Shown here piece after piece: positions 17,313 to 26,017 of a stretch of 64,000 bases of DNA. The notes beneath the pieces were generated by a model. That model saw only the letters and a program-made list of their open reading frames with translations, was not told the DNA's origin and did not search any database. Position 1 is the stretch's first letter, and every line of letters starts with the position of its first letter. Position numbers and translations under genes: made by a program. The DNA is from a bacterium D16-51 (GTDB lineage Bacteria > Bacillota > Clostridia > Lachnospirales > Lachnospiraceae), in contig RAYE01000022.1 of the NCBI GenBank assembly GCA_003612285.1, positions 1 to 64,000 on the forward strand, written 5' to 3'.

Positions 17313-19226
17313 ATGGAGAAGGAAAAAATTATTGGTATCTGCGTGGCAAAAATGCAGGATGATACCAGGCAGAAGCAGGTTCGTACGATTTGTATGAATG
17401 CTGCCAGGAGAAACTATCAGGTGATGGTTTTTAATGTGTTCCAGCAGCTGGATAATATGAATAATTTTTCGCAGGGAGAGGCGAGGATACTTGATACGGT
17501 TCCGATGGACAAATTATCCGTGCTGGTTCTTTTTGCCGAGTCTTTTTTAAACATGAAGATTGTGAACAGCCTGGTTGCGCGGGCGCGCCGGCGTAACCTT
17601 CCGGTAATTTGTATTGACCGGCGTGTAGAAGGCTGTTATAATGTTTTGTTTGCTTATGAGGAATCTTTTGAACGGCTGGTCCGCCATATTGTGGAATATC
17701 ACGGCTGCAGGCGGATTAATTTTATGGCGGGGATGGAAAATAATGAGTTTTCTGACGCCAGAGTTCGGATTTTTCAGAAGGTATTACAAGAGAATGGACT
17801 TGCTTTTGAAGAAGAACGGCTGGCGTATGGGGAATTTTGGGAGGCGCCGGCCAGGGCTTGCTGTGAAAAATGGGTTGCGATGTGGAAGGAAGGCCGCCAG
17901 GAGATGCCAGAGGCAATTATGTGTGCGAATGATATGATGGCGCTGGCGGTAGATGCTGTTTTGAAAAACCACGGTATCTGTGTTCCGGATGATATTTTGC
18001 TGACTGGGTTTGATGGCATGGCGCTGGAGAAATATTGTTCCCCGCGCCTGACAACGGCATGCGATGATATTGAAATGATTGGAAAAGAGATTTTTTGCAT
18101 TATTGACAGTTATTTTGCAGAGAAGAAGGAAAAGCCGTATGATATTATGATTCCGTTCCGCACAAAGTGTTCAGAGTCCTGCGGATGTGAAGAAGTGCAG
18201 CTTTGCAACCAGAATGAACAGATTATGTTTTGGTATGGGAAATCTGCAGAGATGAAGACACATTTTGCAGATATTTTCCTTATGATGACAGATTTAACGG
18301 ATGGGTATTCTGCTGTAGATATGGCATGGCAGCTGGAAAGATACAGGGATATGATTGCGGCTGATTATCTTATGGTCTTTATGAACCAGACTTTTTACAG
18401 GGATACAGACCTCCCGGCTGATAATTGCGGATGCGGATCTATGCTTTTACTGTCCCAGATATGGGATGGGGAATATTCTGTCCCTTTACAGCAGATTCCG
18501 CCAAAAGGGGAATACAATATTTTGGAGAAGCTTATAAAAGAGGTTGGCCAGATTCTTGTACTGCCGCTTCACTGGCAGGAAGAAGTCTATGGATTTTTGG
18601 CAGTTTCCTATCAGGATGCAGATAAGGATTTGTCAGCGTTTTATGAGTTTGTCCTTGCTTATGAACAGGTGCTTGGGACGATTCGGAGGCAGTCGCAGCT
18701 TCACAAAATGTACATTACAGATATGCTGACGCAGCTTTATAACAGAAGTGGATTTTATGGACGTGTCAGGAAAAGGATTAAGGAGCTTAAAGATGTAGAA
18801 AAAATGATATTTTTGGCCTCTATTGATATGGATGGGTTAAAATATATCAATGACACCTATGGCCATCCGGAAGGGGACTATGCCATTAAAGGGGTGGCCG
18901 GCTGCTTAAAGGAAAGCGTAGAAGGACGTAACGGGATTTGCGCCCGGTTCGGGGGAGATGAGTATATTGTTGTAATGATAGAGGAAAAAAAGGATGCTGA
19001 TCTCTCTTTTTACGAAAACTATGAAAAGCATCTGCACGGCATTCTGGAGCAGTTTGTGAAAGAAAACAGGAGGCCGTACATGATTGGGGTGAGCATGGGC
19101 TTAGTGTATAGGAAGTTAAATGATATGTCAGACATTGACAGGCTGATGAAGGAAGCGGATGACATGATGTATTGCCAGAAGTCAGAGCATCATCAGAGCA
19201 GGGCATCACAGGAAGGGCAAATATAA
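17313..19226 (+). CDS. Diguanylate cyclase with LacI-type sensor domain
   Basis: 637-residue cytoplasmic protein in three parts. Residues 1-285 look like a periplasmic-binding-protein fold of the LacI/GalR sensor type (GICVAKMQDD, CANDMMALAVDAVLKNHGICVPDDILLTGFD) without a DNA-binding domain. Residues 300-460 are a GAF-like region. Residues 470-630 form a GGDEF domain with GGDEY at 547-551 and DMDGLKYINDTYGHPEGD before it, so cyclase activity is likely. The RxxD product-inhibition site is missing (GRNG at the expected place). The sensor may bind a sugar. The GH13 gene follows after 21 bases. This is the only intact GGDEF protein in the window and a candidate c-di-GMP source for the Pel-like operon. 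Confidence 0.9.
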   Translation: MEKEKIIGICVAKMQDDTRQKQVRTICMNAARRNYQVMVFNVFQQLDNMNNFSQGEARILDTVPMDKLSVLVLFAESFLNMKIVNSLVARARRRNLPVICIDRRVEGCYNVLFAYEESFERLVRHIVEYHGCRRINFMAGMENNEFSDARVRIFQKVLQENGLAFEEERLAYGEFWEAPARACCEKWVAMWKEGRQEMPEAIMCANDMMALAVDAVLKNHGICVPDDILLTGFDGMALEKYCSPRLTTACDDIEMIGKEIFCIIDSYFAEKKEKPYDIMIPFRTKCSESCGCEEVQLCNQNEQIMFWYGKSAEMKTHFADIFLMMTDLTDGYSAVDMAWQLERYRDMIAADYLMVFMNQTFYRDTDLPADNCGCGSMLLLSQIWDGEYSVPLQQIPPKGEYNILEKLIKEVGQILVLPLHWQEEVYGFLAVSYQDADKDLSAFYEFVLAYEQVLGTIRRQSQLHKMYITDMLTQLYNRSGFYGRVRKRIKELKDVEKMIFLASIDMDGLKYINDTYGHPEGDYAIKGVAGCLKESVEGRNGICARFGGDEYIVVMIEEKKDADLSFYENYEKHLHGILEQFVKENRRPYMIGVSMGLVYRKLNDMSDIDRLMKEADDMMYCQKSEHHQSRASQEGQI

Positions 19227-19247
19227 AGACAGAAAGGAAACGAAAAA

Positions 19248-21110
19248 ATGAAATGGTATGACAGCGCAGTATTTTACCACATTTACCCACTTGGATTATG
19301 TGGGTGTGAAAAGGAGAATACAGGAAAACAGGAGCATCACTTTGATAAGCTGAAGCAGTGGGCAAAGCATGTACAGGAGATGAACTTTACAGCAATTTAT
19401 ATCGGACCGCTGTTTGAATCGGTTGGGCATGGGTATGAAACAACAGATTATAAGAAAGTAGACTGCCGTATTGGTACAAATGAAGAGTTTAAGGAATATG
19501 TATCTTATTGCCATGAACTAGGGCTGAAAGTAATTGTAGACGGTGTTTTTAATCATGTAGGGAGACGTTTCTTTGCATTTGAGGATGTAAAGGCAAAGAG
19601 GGAGCAGTCCCCATACTGCGGCTGGTTCTGCAACCTGAATTTTGGCGGAAACAATGAGTACAATGATGGATTTTGCTATGAAAACTGGGGCGGCTATAAT
19701 CTTTTGGTAAAGCTGAACCAGAGAAACCCAGAGGTGCAGAATTACCTGTTTGATGTTATCCGTTTCTGGGTATCTGAATTTGATATTGATGGAATCCGCC
19801 TGGATGCAGCAGACGTCCTTGATTTTGATTTTATGAAGGCCATGCGTAACCTTGCAAATGGGGTGAAGGAAGATTTCTGGCTGATGGGGGAAGTAATCCA
19901 TGGTGACTACAGCCGCTGGGCAAATGATGACACGCTTCATTCTGTTACCAATTATGAGCTTCATAAGGGCCTGTATTCTGGCCATAATGACCATAATTAT
20001 TTTGAAATCGCCCATTCAATCAAGCGTTTAAACGGGCTGTGCGGAGGCAGGAGGCTCTATACTTTTGTGGATAACCATGATGTGGAAAGGATTGCCAGCA
20101 AGCTGAATAACAAGGAGCATTTGAAGTTAGTGACAATGCTTTTATATACAGTTTATGGGATTCCGTCCGTATATTATGGCTCTGAGTTTGGGATAGAGGG
20201 AAGGAAGGAGCGGGGCTCTGACTGGAACCTGCGCCCATGCCTGGAGCTTGAACAGATGCCAAAGGAAGGCCTGCCGGAACTTTGTAAACAGCTTGGGGCT
20301 TTGAAAAAGGAATATAAAGAATTATCAGAAGGGCAGTATCAGGAGCTTCTTTTGACAAACCGCCAGTTTGCGTTTGGCAGGGTGTTATCTGATTCTGCAG
20401 TAGTTACAGCATTAAATAATGACGACAGCGAGGCAGTATTGGAAATTAATGCGCCAGTAGGCGCAGCATATGCAGTTGACTTGCTAAAGGGGGCAAAACA
20501 GGTAGAATACCAGAACGGCCATCTCCGTGTAACACTTGCTGCAAACAGCGGGACTATCCTGCTGTTGACAAATGAGGAAGGCAAAAAGCAGCAGACAGAA
20601 AAAGGATGCCTGGCAGAAGAAAAGAAAGAGGTAAAAACAGACAGCCCAGAAGAGAAAGCTGTTTCCTGTGAAAGCATACCAGAGGCAAAACAGCAGGCCT
20701 CTGCAGGAGCTTCCTGGCAGCCAAAGCTGGAGGGTTTTGGCATTATGGTAAAGGATATGAAGGCTATGGTAAATTTCTATCATGACGTGCTGGGATTTGA
20801 TGTGGAATATCAGGATGGAATGCGCCATGTTTCGCTTAAAAAAGACGGCGTGCTCTTTATGATGTATGGATGGGATGATTTTGAAAGCATGACTTCCCAA
20901 AAATACCAGCATATCGAAGGGCTGATTGGCCATTATGAAATTGCCCTTGCAGTAGAAAATTTTGCTGCGGTAGACGCTGCGTTCCATGAGACAGTCGGGA
21001 AAGGGGCAAAGCCTATCCTGCCGCCGTCTTTGATGGAGTGGGGACAGAAGACATGCTATATCGCAGACCCGGAAGGAAACATGATTGAAATTGGTTCATT
21101 TAATGAGTAA
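19248..21110 (+). CDS. GH13 alpha-amylase-family enzyme fused to a VOC (glyoxalase-fold) domain
   Basis: 620-residue protein without a signal peptide, so cytoplasmic. Residues 1-440 are a GH13 barrel resembling maltodextrin-cleaving enzymes. The nucleophile is D186 in GIRLDAAD, the acid/base E215 in LMGEVIHG and the transition-state Asp D278 in VDNHDVER. A charged linker of about 50 residues (about 443-492) leads to a C-terminal VOC domain (about 493-620), which starts KLEGFGIMVKDMKAMVNFYH and ends in DPEGNMIEIGSF. VOC domains bind metals and small substrates or act as resistance proteins; joining one to an amylase is unusual. No frameshift or stop separates the two parts. Confidence 0.9.
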   Translation: MKWYDSAVFYHIYPLGLCGCEKENTGKQEHHFDKLKQWAKHVQEMNFTAIYIGPLFESVGHGYETTDYKKVDCRIGTNEEFKEYVSYCHELGLKVIVDGVFNHVGRRFFAFEDVKAKREQSPYCGWFCNLNFGGNNEYNDGFCYENWGGYNLLVKLNQRNPEVQNYLFDVIRFWVSEFDIDGIRLDAADVLDFDFMKAMRNLANGVKEDFWLMGEVIHGDYSRWANDDTLHSVTNYELHKGLYSGHNDHNYFEIAHSIKRLNGLCGGRRLYTFVDNHDVERIASKLNNKEHLKLVTMLLYTVYGIPSVYYGSEFGIEGRKERGSDWNLRPCLELEQMPKEGLPELCKQLGALKKEYKELSEGQYQELLLTNRQFAFGRVLSDSAVVTALNNDDSEAVLEINAPVGAAYAVDLLKGAKQVEYQNGHLRVTLAANSGTILLLTNEEGKKQQTEKGCLAEEKKEVKTDSPEEKAVSCESIPEAKQQASAGASWQPKLEGFGIMVKDMKAMVNFYHDVLGFDVEYQDGMRHVSLKKDGVLFMMYGWDDFESMTSQKYQHIEGLIGHYEIALAVENFAAVDAAFHETVGKGAKPILPPSLMEWGQKTCYIADPEGNMIEIGSFNE

Positions 21111-21175
21111 GGAACTGTAAATTAATTCAACAGGCTGTGAAGGATGCTTTTTAGGACCGGTGAAGGAGAAGAGGC

Positions 21176-22519
21176 ATGGATAAGAGGATAAGGTTGAGGG
21201 TGATTTTTTGCCTGCTGGCATTGCTTTTGCTGCCGGCAGGTTCTGGAACAGCTGTTTCTGCTGCCAGGACAAAGGCAGCAGGGAAACAGTTGAAAGGTGC
21301 GGCAAAGAAAAAGAAGAATGCTGCAGAAGTAAAAGCTTTGCAGGCTTTGATTAAGAAACAGAAGAAAAAAGGGGCAGATGTCAGTTCCAATATAAATGAC
21401 AGCTGGGAATATAGCTGGGATAAAAACGGCCATCTAAAAGCGATTGACTGGGAGTATGCGGAATTGTCTGGAAAGGTTTCTTTTTCTGCTTTTAAACAGT
21501 TAAAGGGACTTGACTGCAGCGGCGGTTATTTAACAGGCCTGGATGTTCGCGGCTGTAAGCAGTTAAAGTATCTATACTGTGAGGAAAACCGTCTGGCAAA
21601 GCTTGACGTCAGCAAAAACAGAGTCCTGGCAGAACTGGGCTGTGAGGAAAACCGCCTGGCTTCTATCAAGCTTGGGAAAAACAAGGCGTTACAGGTTTTG
21701 TATGTGGACGATAACCGCCTGGCCTCATTGAATGTCAGCAAAAATAAGGCGCTGCAGGAGCTTAGCTGTTATGGGAATAAAATTAAAACGCTGAACCTGA
21801 ATAAAAATACTGTATTGGAAGAATTGGACTGTGGCAATAACCAGTTGAAAACCCTTTTTGTGGGTAAGTGTAAAAAACTGGCTTATATAGCATGTGACTC
21901 CAACCAGCTGACAGAGCTGAACCTCCAGAAAAGTACCGCATTACAGGTGTTAGCGTGTAGGAATAACCAGTTAAAGAAGCTGGATATCAGCAATTGTAAA
22001 AAGCTGCAGGCTATAGAATGCAGCTATAACCAACTGACAGCGTTTGCACCGGAAAGCCCTGTCTTAGTAGAACTGCACTGTGATGGAAACCAAATGGCGT
22101 CGCTGGATGTCAGTAAGTGTAAAAAGCTGACGGTGCTGCATTGCAATAGCAATAACCTGGTGTCGCTGGATGTCAGCAAATGCAAAAAGCTGGAGGAACT
22201 GTATTGTAACAAAAACCTGCTTACGTCAGTAAAGGGCTGCAAATCGCTCCTTATTTTGTCTTGTGAGGAAAATAAACTGGAAACCCTGGATTTAAGCAGC
22301 GCTTCGTCACTGACTGCACTATCCTGCATGGATAACCAGATAAAGGAACTGGATTTAAGCAAAGCGCCGGGATTAAAGATGGTAGACTGCGGCTATAACC
22401 TGATTACAGAGCTGGATTTAAGCAGCACTCCTTCCATGCAGGAGGTATACTGCAATGATTCCGTGAAACTGTCCGGCGCTCCGCATGGCTGCTATATTAT
22501 CCGGTACGCAGATGAATAG
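21176..22519 (+). CDS. Secreted leucine-rich-repeat protein
   Basis: 447 residues with a signal peptide (basic MDKRIRLR, a hydrophobic core and an ALPAGSGTAVSA-type cleavage region). A Lys/Ala-rich stretch follows, then from about residue 110 an array of about 16 repeats of roughly 21 residues with the pattern L-x-C-x-x-N-x-L-x-x-L-D-V-S-K-C-K-x-L. This fits an internalin-like LRR fold for protein or glycan contact. No LPxTG, SLH or other anchor is visible; the protein ends CYIIRYADE, so it may be released. Function unknown. Confidence 0.85.
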   Translation: MDKRIRLRVIFCLLALLLLPAGSGTAVSAARTKAAGKQLKGAAKKKKNAAEVKALQALIKKQKKKGADVSSNINDSWEYSWDKNGHLKAIDWEYAELSGKVSFSAFKQLKGLDCSGGYLTGLDVRGCKQLKYLYCEENRLAKLDVSKNRVLAELGCEENRLASIKLGKNKALQVLYVDDNRLASLNVSKNKALQELSCYGNKIKTLNLNKNTVLEELDCGNNQLKTLFVGKCKKLAYIACDSNQLTELNLQKSTALQVLACRNNQLKKLDISNCKKLQAIECSYNQLTAFAPESPVLVELHCDGNQMASLDVSKCKKLTVLHCNSNNLVSLDVSKCKKLEELYCNKNLLTSVKGCKSLLILSCEENKLETLDLSSASSLTALSCMDNQIKELDLSKAPGLKMVDCGYNLITELDLSSTPSMQEVYCNDSVKLSGAPHGCYIIRYADE

Positions 22520-22553
22520 TAACCTTAGTTACTATTCACGGCCATTCTTTTTT
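22514..22553 (+). terminator. Terminator after the LRR gene
   Basis: GAATAGTAAC (22514-22523) and GTTACTATTC (22528-22537) form a perfect 10-bp stem that includes the LRR stop codon; a T6 run ends at 22553. The 3' part is nearly identical to the element after prfA near 60513. Confidence 0.6.
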
Positions 22554-22691
22554 ATTATTTGTGAAAAATTGCCAAAAAGAATAGACGATTTTAGGAAAAT
22601 AGTGTACAATATATAAAAATGGGGAGCATACTGGAAGAATAAAAGGTGTGTTAGAAGGGGGGAAATAAAAAAGAGAAAGGTGAAAAAATTG

Positions 22692-24152
22692 ATGGCAGAC
22701 AACATAAAGAATTTACACAAGATTTTACGAAAACCAGCGAAGTGTGGATTGGATCTGGGAGACGGAAGCGAACGGGCAGAATATGTCAGCCAGGATTATA
22801 TCCTGAATACGCTGGGGAGGCCTCATCGGAACATTAATATTATGTACACATATTATCCAAAGGATAAGGAATGGCCGCAGCGGATAAGTGAAGCCTGTAA
22901 GGATATGGAAATCCATTTCCAATGGGACTATCCATATGACGACTATTTCCCTTATGAGGGCGGCATAGGAGGTGACCTGTCAGGGCAGCCGTTTGAACAG
23001 ATGCGCGATATCAGGCGGCATGGGCAGGATGTTACGCTGACATTGACAATTGACTGTTCTTTGCCAGAGGAATATCTCCGTGCTATTGCAAAGGATCTGC
23101 GTCCGTTTGGCAGGATGCGGCTCAGGATTAACCATGAATGCGATGGGGACTGGTTTACCCATAACCAGCGCTATTCCTATCAGGAGATTGCTGATTTCTT
23201 TGTAAAGTTCTGTGGGATTATCAAGGAAGAGGCGCCAAATGTTTCTACAATCTTTTGTGCAGGATCTGTACAGGATCCGGACGATCCAAACAGCAGGGTT
23301 GGGCATGAAGAAGAGTTTACAAAAGCATACCAGACAGCGGATGTCTGGTCGACAGACTGCTATCTGGCCTTGCATTATGGATGGCCGTTTGATATCTGCG
23401 AGAAAGGTTCTGATACGTATTCAGTCAACCCGGTTGAGGCATTTTATAAGAAACTGGAGCAGTCCGCAAAGCATCTTGCCGTATTAAACGGCGGAAAGCA
23501 GCAGAAGCTTGTAGTATCAGAATTTAATACAGATGGGGATGTTACAGGGCCGCTCCATCAGGCAGAAAGCATTAAGCGGTTTGTCAAAAGGCTGAAAGAA
23601 GGCAATTCTGCAGAGTGGTTTGATGGGTTTTCGATGTACCAGTTCCGGGACAGAGGAAGGCTTGGGCTGGAGATAGAGGATCCGAATAATAAATCTGTTG
23701 GGATTCCACAGCCGTTATTAAAAGAGTATAAGGAAATTTTAAAGGATGAATATTTTCTGCCTCAGATAGAACAGATGGCAGAGGTATCGCTTCCGATTGT
23801 ATTGCGGTGGGGGAGCGCTGAGGATGCAGAAGGGTTTGCATTCGAGGCAGAGTTAGAAAAGACACCGGAATTTTTTGAAATTGTATTCCAGGAAGAACTG
23901 AATCTGATGATTGAGGTAAAAGGACGCTGGTTCTACAAAGCACCGGGAACAGAAAGGATTGATTTGATGCCGGTATTTTTTGAAGAGCCGCTTATGCAGG
24001 CAGAAACCGTGCCTATATGCATCTTTGCACCTCCTGCATCTGGTGAAAATGATGCTTCACAGGGAGAGGACTGGGCAGAAAATTACTATTGTGAGATAAC
24101 CAGGATGCCAGAACTTAGAATCCGTTATGAAGCTGTAGAACAGGTACAGTAA
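22692..24152 (+). CDS. GH26-like glycoside hydrolase, cytoplasmic
   Basis: About 486 residues without a signal peptide. The central region resembles clan GH-A beta-mannanase-like enzymes of GH26: RINHECDGDWF holds the putative acid/base E149 and LVVSEFNTDGD the putative nucleophile E277. The C-terminal 130 residues are a separate beta-rich region of unknown role. The family call rests on these motifs only and could be a neighbouring GH family. The start at 22692 is chosen over the GTG at 22680 because AAAGG lies about 11 bases upstream. It is flanked by the LRR gene and a chemotaxis receptor. Confidence 0.6.
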   Translation: MADNIKNLHKILRKPAKCGLDLGDGSERAEYVSQDYILNTLGRPHRNINIMYTYYPKDKEWPQRISEACKDMEIHFQWDYPYDDYFPYEGGIGGDLSGQPFEQMRDIRRHGQDVTLTLTIDCSLPEEYLRAIAKDLRPFGRMRLRINHECDGDWFTHNQRYSYQEIADFFVKFCGIIKEEAPNVSTIFCAGSVQDPDDPNSRVGHEEEFTKAYQTADVWSTDCYLALHYGWPFDICEKGSDTYSVNPVEAFYKKLEQSAKHLAVLNGGKQQKLVVSEFNTDGDVTGPLHQAESIKRFVKRLKEGNSAEWFDGFSMYQFRDRGRLGLEIEDPNNKSVGIPQPLLKEYKEILKDEYFLPQIEQMAEVSLPIVLRWGSAEDAEGFAFEAELEKTPEFFEIVFQEELNLMIEVKGRWFYKAPGTERIDLMPVFFEEPLMQAETVPICIFAPPASGENDASQGEDWAENYYCEITRMPELRIRYEAVEQVQ

Positions 24153-24202
24153 TCATTAGTATTCCATTGTTATTTTAGGAATGCAAAAGGAGGCGATTTG
24201 GT

Positions 24203-25924
24203 ATGAAAAATATTAGCATTAAGGTTATATTTCCACAGATTGTGCTGGCAGTTCTCTGCATTCTGTCAGCAGTCTGGTCAATTAATTCTACGAGAAGGTT
24301 AAAGACAGTGAGCCTGGAAGTTTCTGAGGAAAATATTGCTGCAATCCATACGTTAGATACGCTGTCAGGCGATTTTCAAGTGATGCAGAAACTGCTTTTA
24401 AGGCATTGTCTTACTTCTGTAGAAGAGGAACTGGCTCTGGTGAATGAAAAAATTGATACAACAATTTCTGAAGTAGAGCAGGTAACAGAACAGTATAAAG
24501 CGTGGATAGCCGATGGGGAGGAGAAGAAGCTTTATGAGCAGTTTACAGAGCTTTATGGGCAGTTAAATGAGCTTTACTTACAGTCAGTAAAAGATAGCGA
24601 GGAGCAGGAAAAAGGCGCTGCAATTGAACGTGCCAATGGTGAAATCGCAGAGGTTTCAAACCAGATGGAAGATTTGGTTGACAAAATGATTGCACACCGC
24701 CAGGAAAGTGCAAAAACTTCTATCCAGCAGCAGTCAGATACCTTTGACCAAAGCATTACGCTCAACTTAATTATGATTATACTGGCCGTCGTAATCAGTA
24801 TACTGGCACTTGTGTCCTGCTATATTACGATTGTCTTCCCGACGAAGAAATCTATTAAGGCGCTGCGTGTCTTTATCCGGAAAATGGAGAATAACCAGTG
24901 TGATTTAAATGAGAGGATTCCTGTAAAGACAAAGGATGAAATTGGGCAGTTAGTAAGCGGCATGAATGCATTTTTAGATACGCTGAAAAACGTAATTGGA
25001 GATATTTCCAGTGGTTCTAACAGCCTGGAAGAAGCAATTACCGGTGTTACGGAAAGCGTAAACAGCGTAAATGTCAGTTCCAAGAATATTTCTGATGTTA
25101 TGGACCGCCTTTCTGCATCTATGGAAGAGGTTTCTGTTACGATTTCTAATATTAACCAGAATGTATCAGAAGTAGGGGATAGTGTCAGTGGATTCTCCGA
25201 GACATGCGGTGAGGTTTTAGATTATTCTAAGACAATGCAGGAACGTGCGGATGGATTGGAAAAAATGGCAGTGGAAAGCCAGGATGTTACGAAAAAGATG
25301 GTTGGGGAGATGATTGAACGGCTACGGCGTGCAATTGAGCACAGTAAAAGTGTTGAGCAGGTGGAAAGCCTTACAAATGATATTTTGTCAATTTCCAGCC
25401 AGACGAATCTTTTGGCATTAAATGCTTCGATTGAGGCGGCAAGGGCAGGGGAGGCCGGAAAGGGCTTTTCTGTTGTGGCAGATGAAATCCGCCAGCTTGC
25501 AGACAGCAGCCGGAATACGGCAAATAATATCCAGAAGATTAATGAAAATGTGATTGATGCAGTAAATGAGCTGAATAATAATGCGAATAAGATGGTAGAA
25601 TATATTGACCAGCATATCCTGCCGGATTACGATGCTTTTGTAGGTTCAGGACGGCAGTATAACCAGGACTCCATGTATGTCCATGAGATGATGAATGACT
25701 TTTCAGAGAAGGCAGAAGGAGTCTGCAGTATTACGGAAGGCCTGATTCAGTCAATTGGGGAAATTGCCGAAGTGATTGAAGACAGCGCCGCAAATGTAGG
25801 GGATGCGGCGAAAGGGACTTCTGCATTGAATGGTGAAATCCAGAAAATCCAGGAGGATATGGATATCAGCGAAGAGGTTGCAGTTCAAATGAAAAAACAG
25901 TGCAGCCGTTTTGAAAATGCATAG
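24203..25924 (+). CDS. Methyl-accepting chemotaxis protein
   Basis: 573-residue transmembrane receptor. TM1 is at about 8-27, a helical four-helix-bundle-type sensor domain runs to about 185, and TM2 is at about 190-212. A HAMP domain ([16 protein letters not shown]) and a signalling domain follow, with the conserved hairpin tip reading [24 protein letters not shown]. It would signal to CheA/CheW encoded elsewhere. AAGGAGG lies 10 bases before the ATG. Its closeness to carbohydrate enzymes hints at sugar sensing but does not prove it. Confidence 0.95.
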   Translation: MKNISIKVIFPQIVLAVLCILSAVWSINSTRRLKTVSLEVSEENIAAIHTLDTLSGDFQVMQKLLLRHCLTSVEEELALVNEKIDTTISEVEQVTEQYKAWIADGEEKKLYEQFTELYGQLNELYLQSVKDSEEQEKGAAIERANGEIAEVSNQMEDLVDKMIAHRQESAKTSIQQQSDTFDQSITLNLIMIILAVVISILALVSCYITIVFPTKKSIKALRVFIRKMENNQCDLNERIPVKTKDEIGQLVSGMNAFLDTLKNVIGDISSGSNSLEEAITGVTESVNSVNVSSKNISDVMDRLSASMEEVSVTISNINQNVSEVGDSVSGFSETCGEVLDYSKTMQERADGLEKMAVESQDVTKKMVGEMIERLRRAIEHSKSVEQVESLTNDILSISSQTNLLALNASIEAARAGEAGKGFSVVADEIRQLADSSRNTANNIQKINENVIDAVNELNNNANKMVEYIDQHILPDYDAFVGSGRQYNQDSMYVHEMMNDFSEKAEGVCSITEGLIQSIGEIAEVIEDSAANVGDAAKGTSALNGEIQKIQEDMDISEEVAVQMKKQCSRFENA

Positions 25925-25942
25925 TTATTTCATGATTATCCA

Positions 25943-25970
25943 GGGCACCAGCGCAGGCGGTGCCCTTTTT
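25943..25970 (+). terminator. Terminator after the chemotaxis receptor
   Basis: GGGCACC (25943-25949) and GGTGCCC (25959-25965) form a 7-bp GC-rich stem followed by T5. Almost the same hairpin, with loop AGCGCTGGC instead of AGCGCAGGC, lies before tyrS at 50901-50923. Confidence 0.85.
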
Positions 25971-26017
25971 GGGGATAGAAAATTTGCCGTGACGTAGTGG
26001 TTTGGAGGGGATTTATT

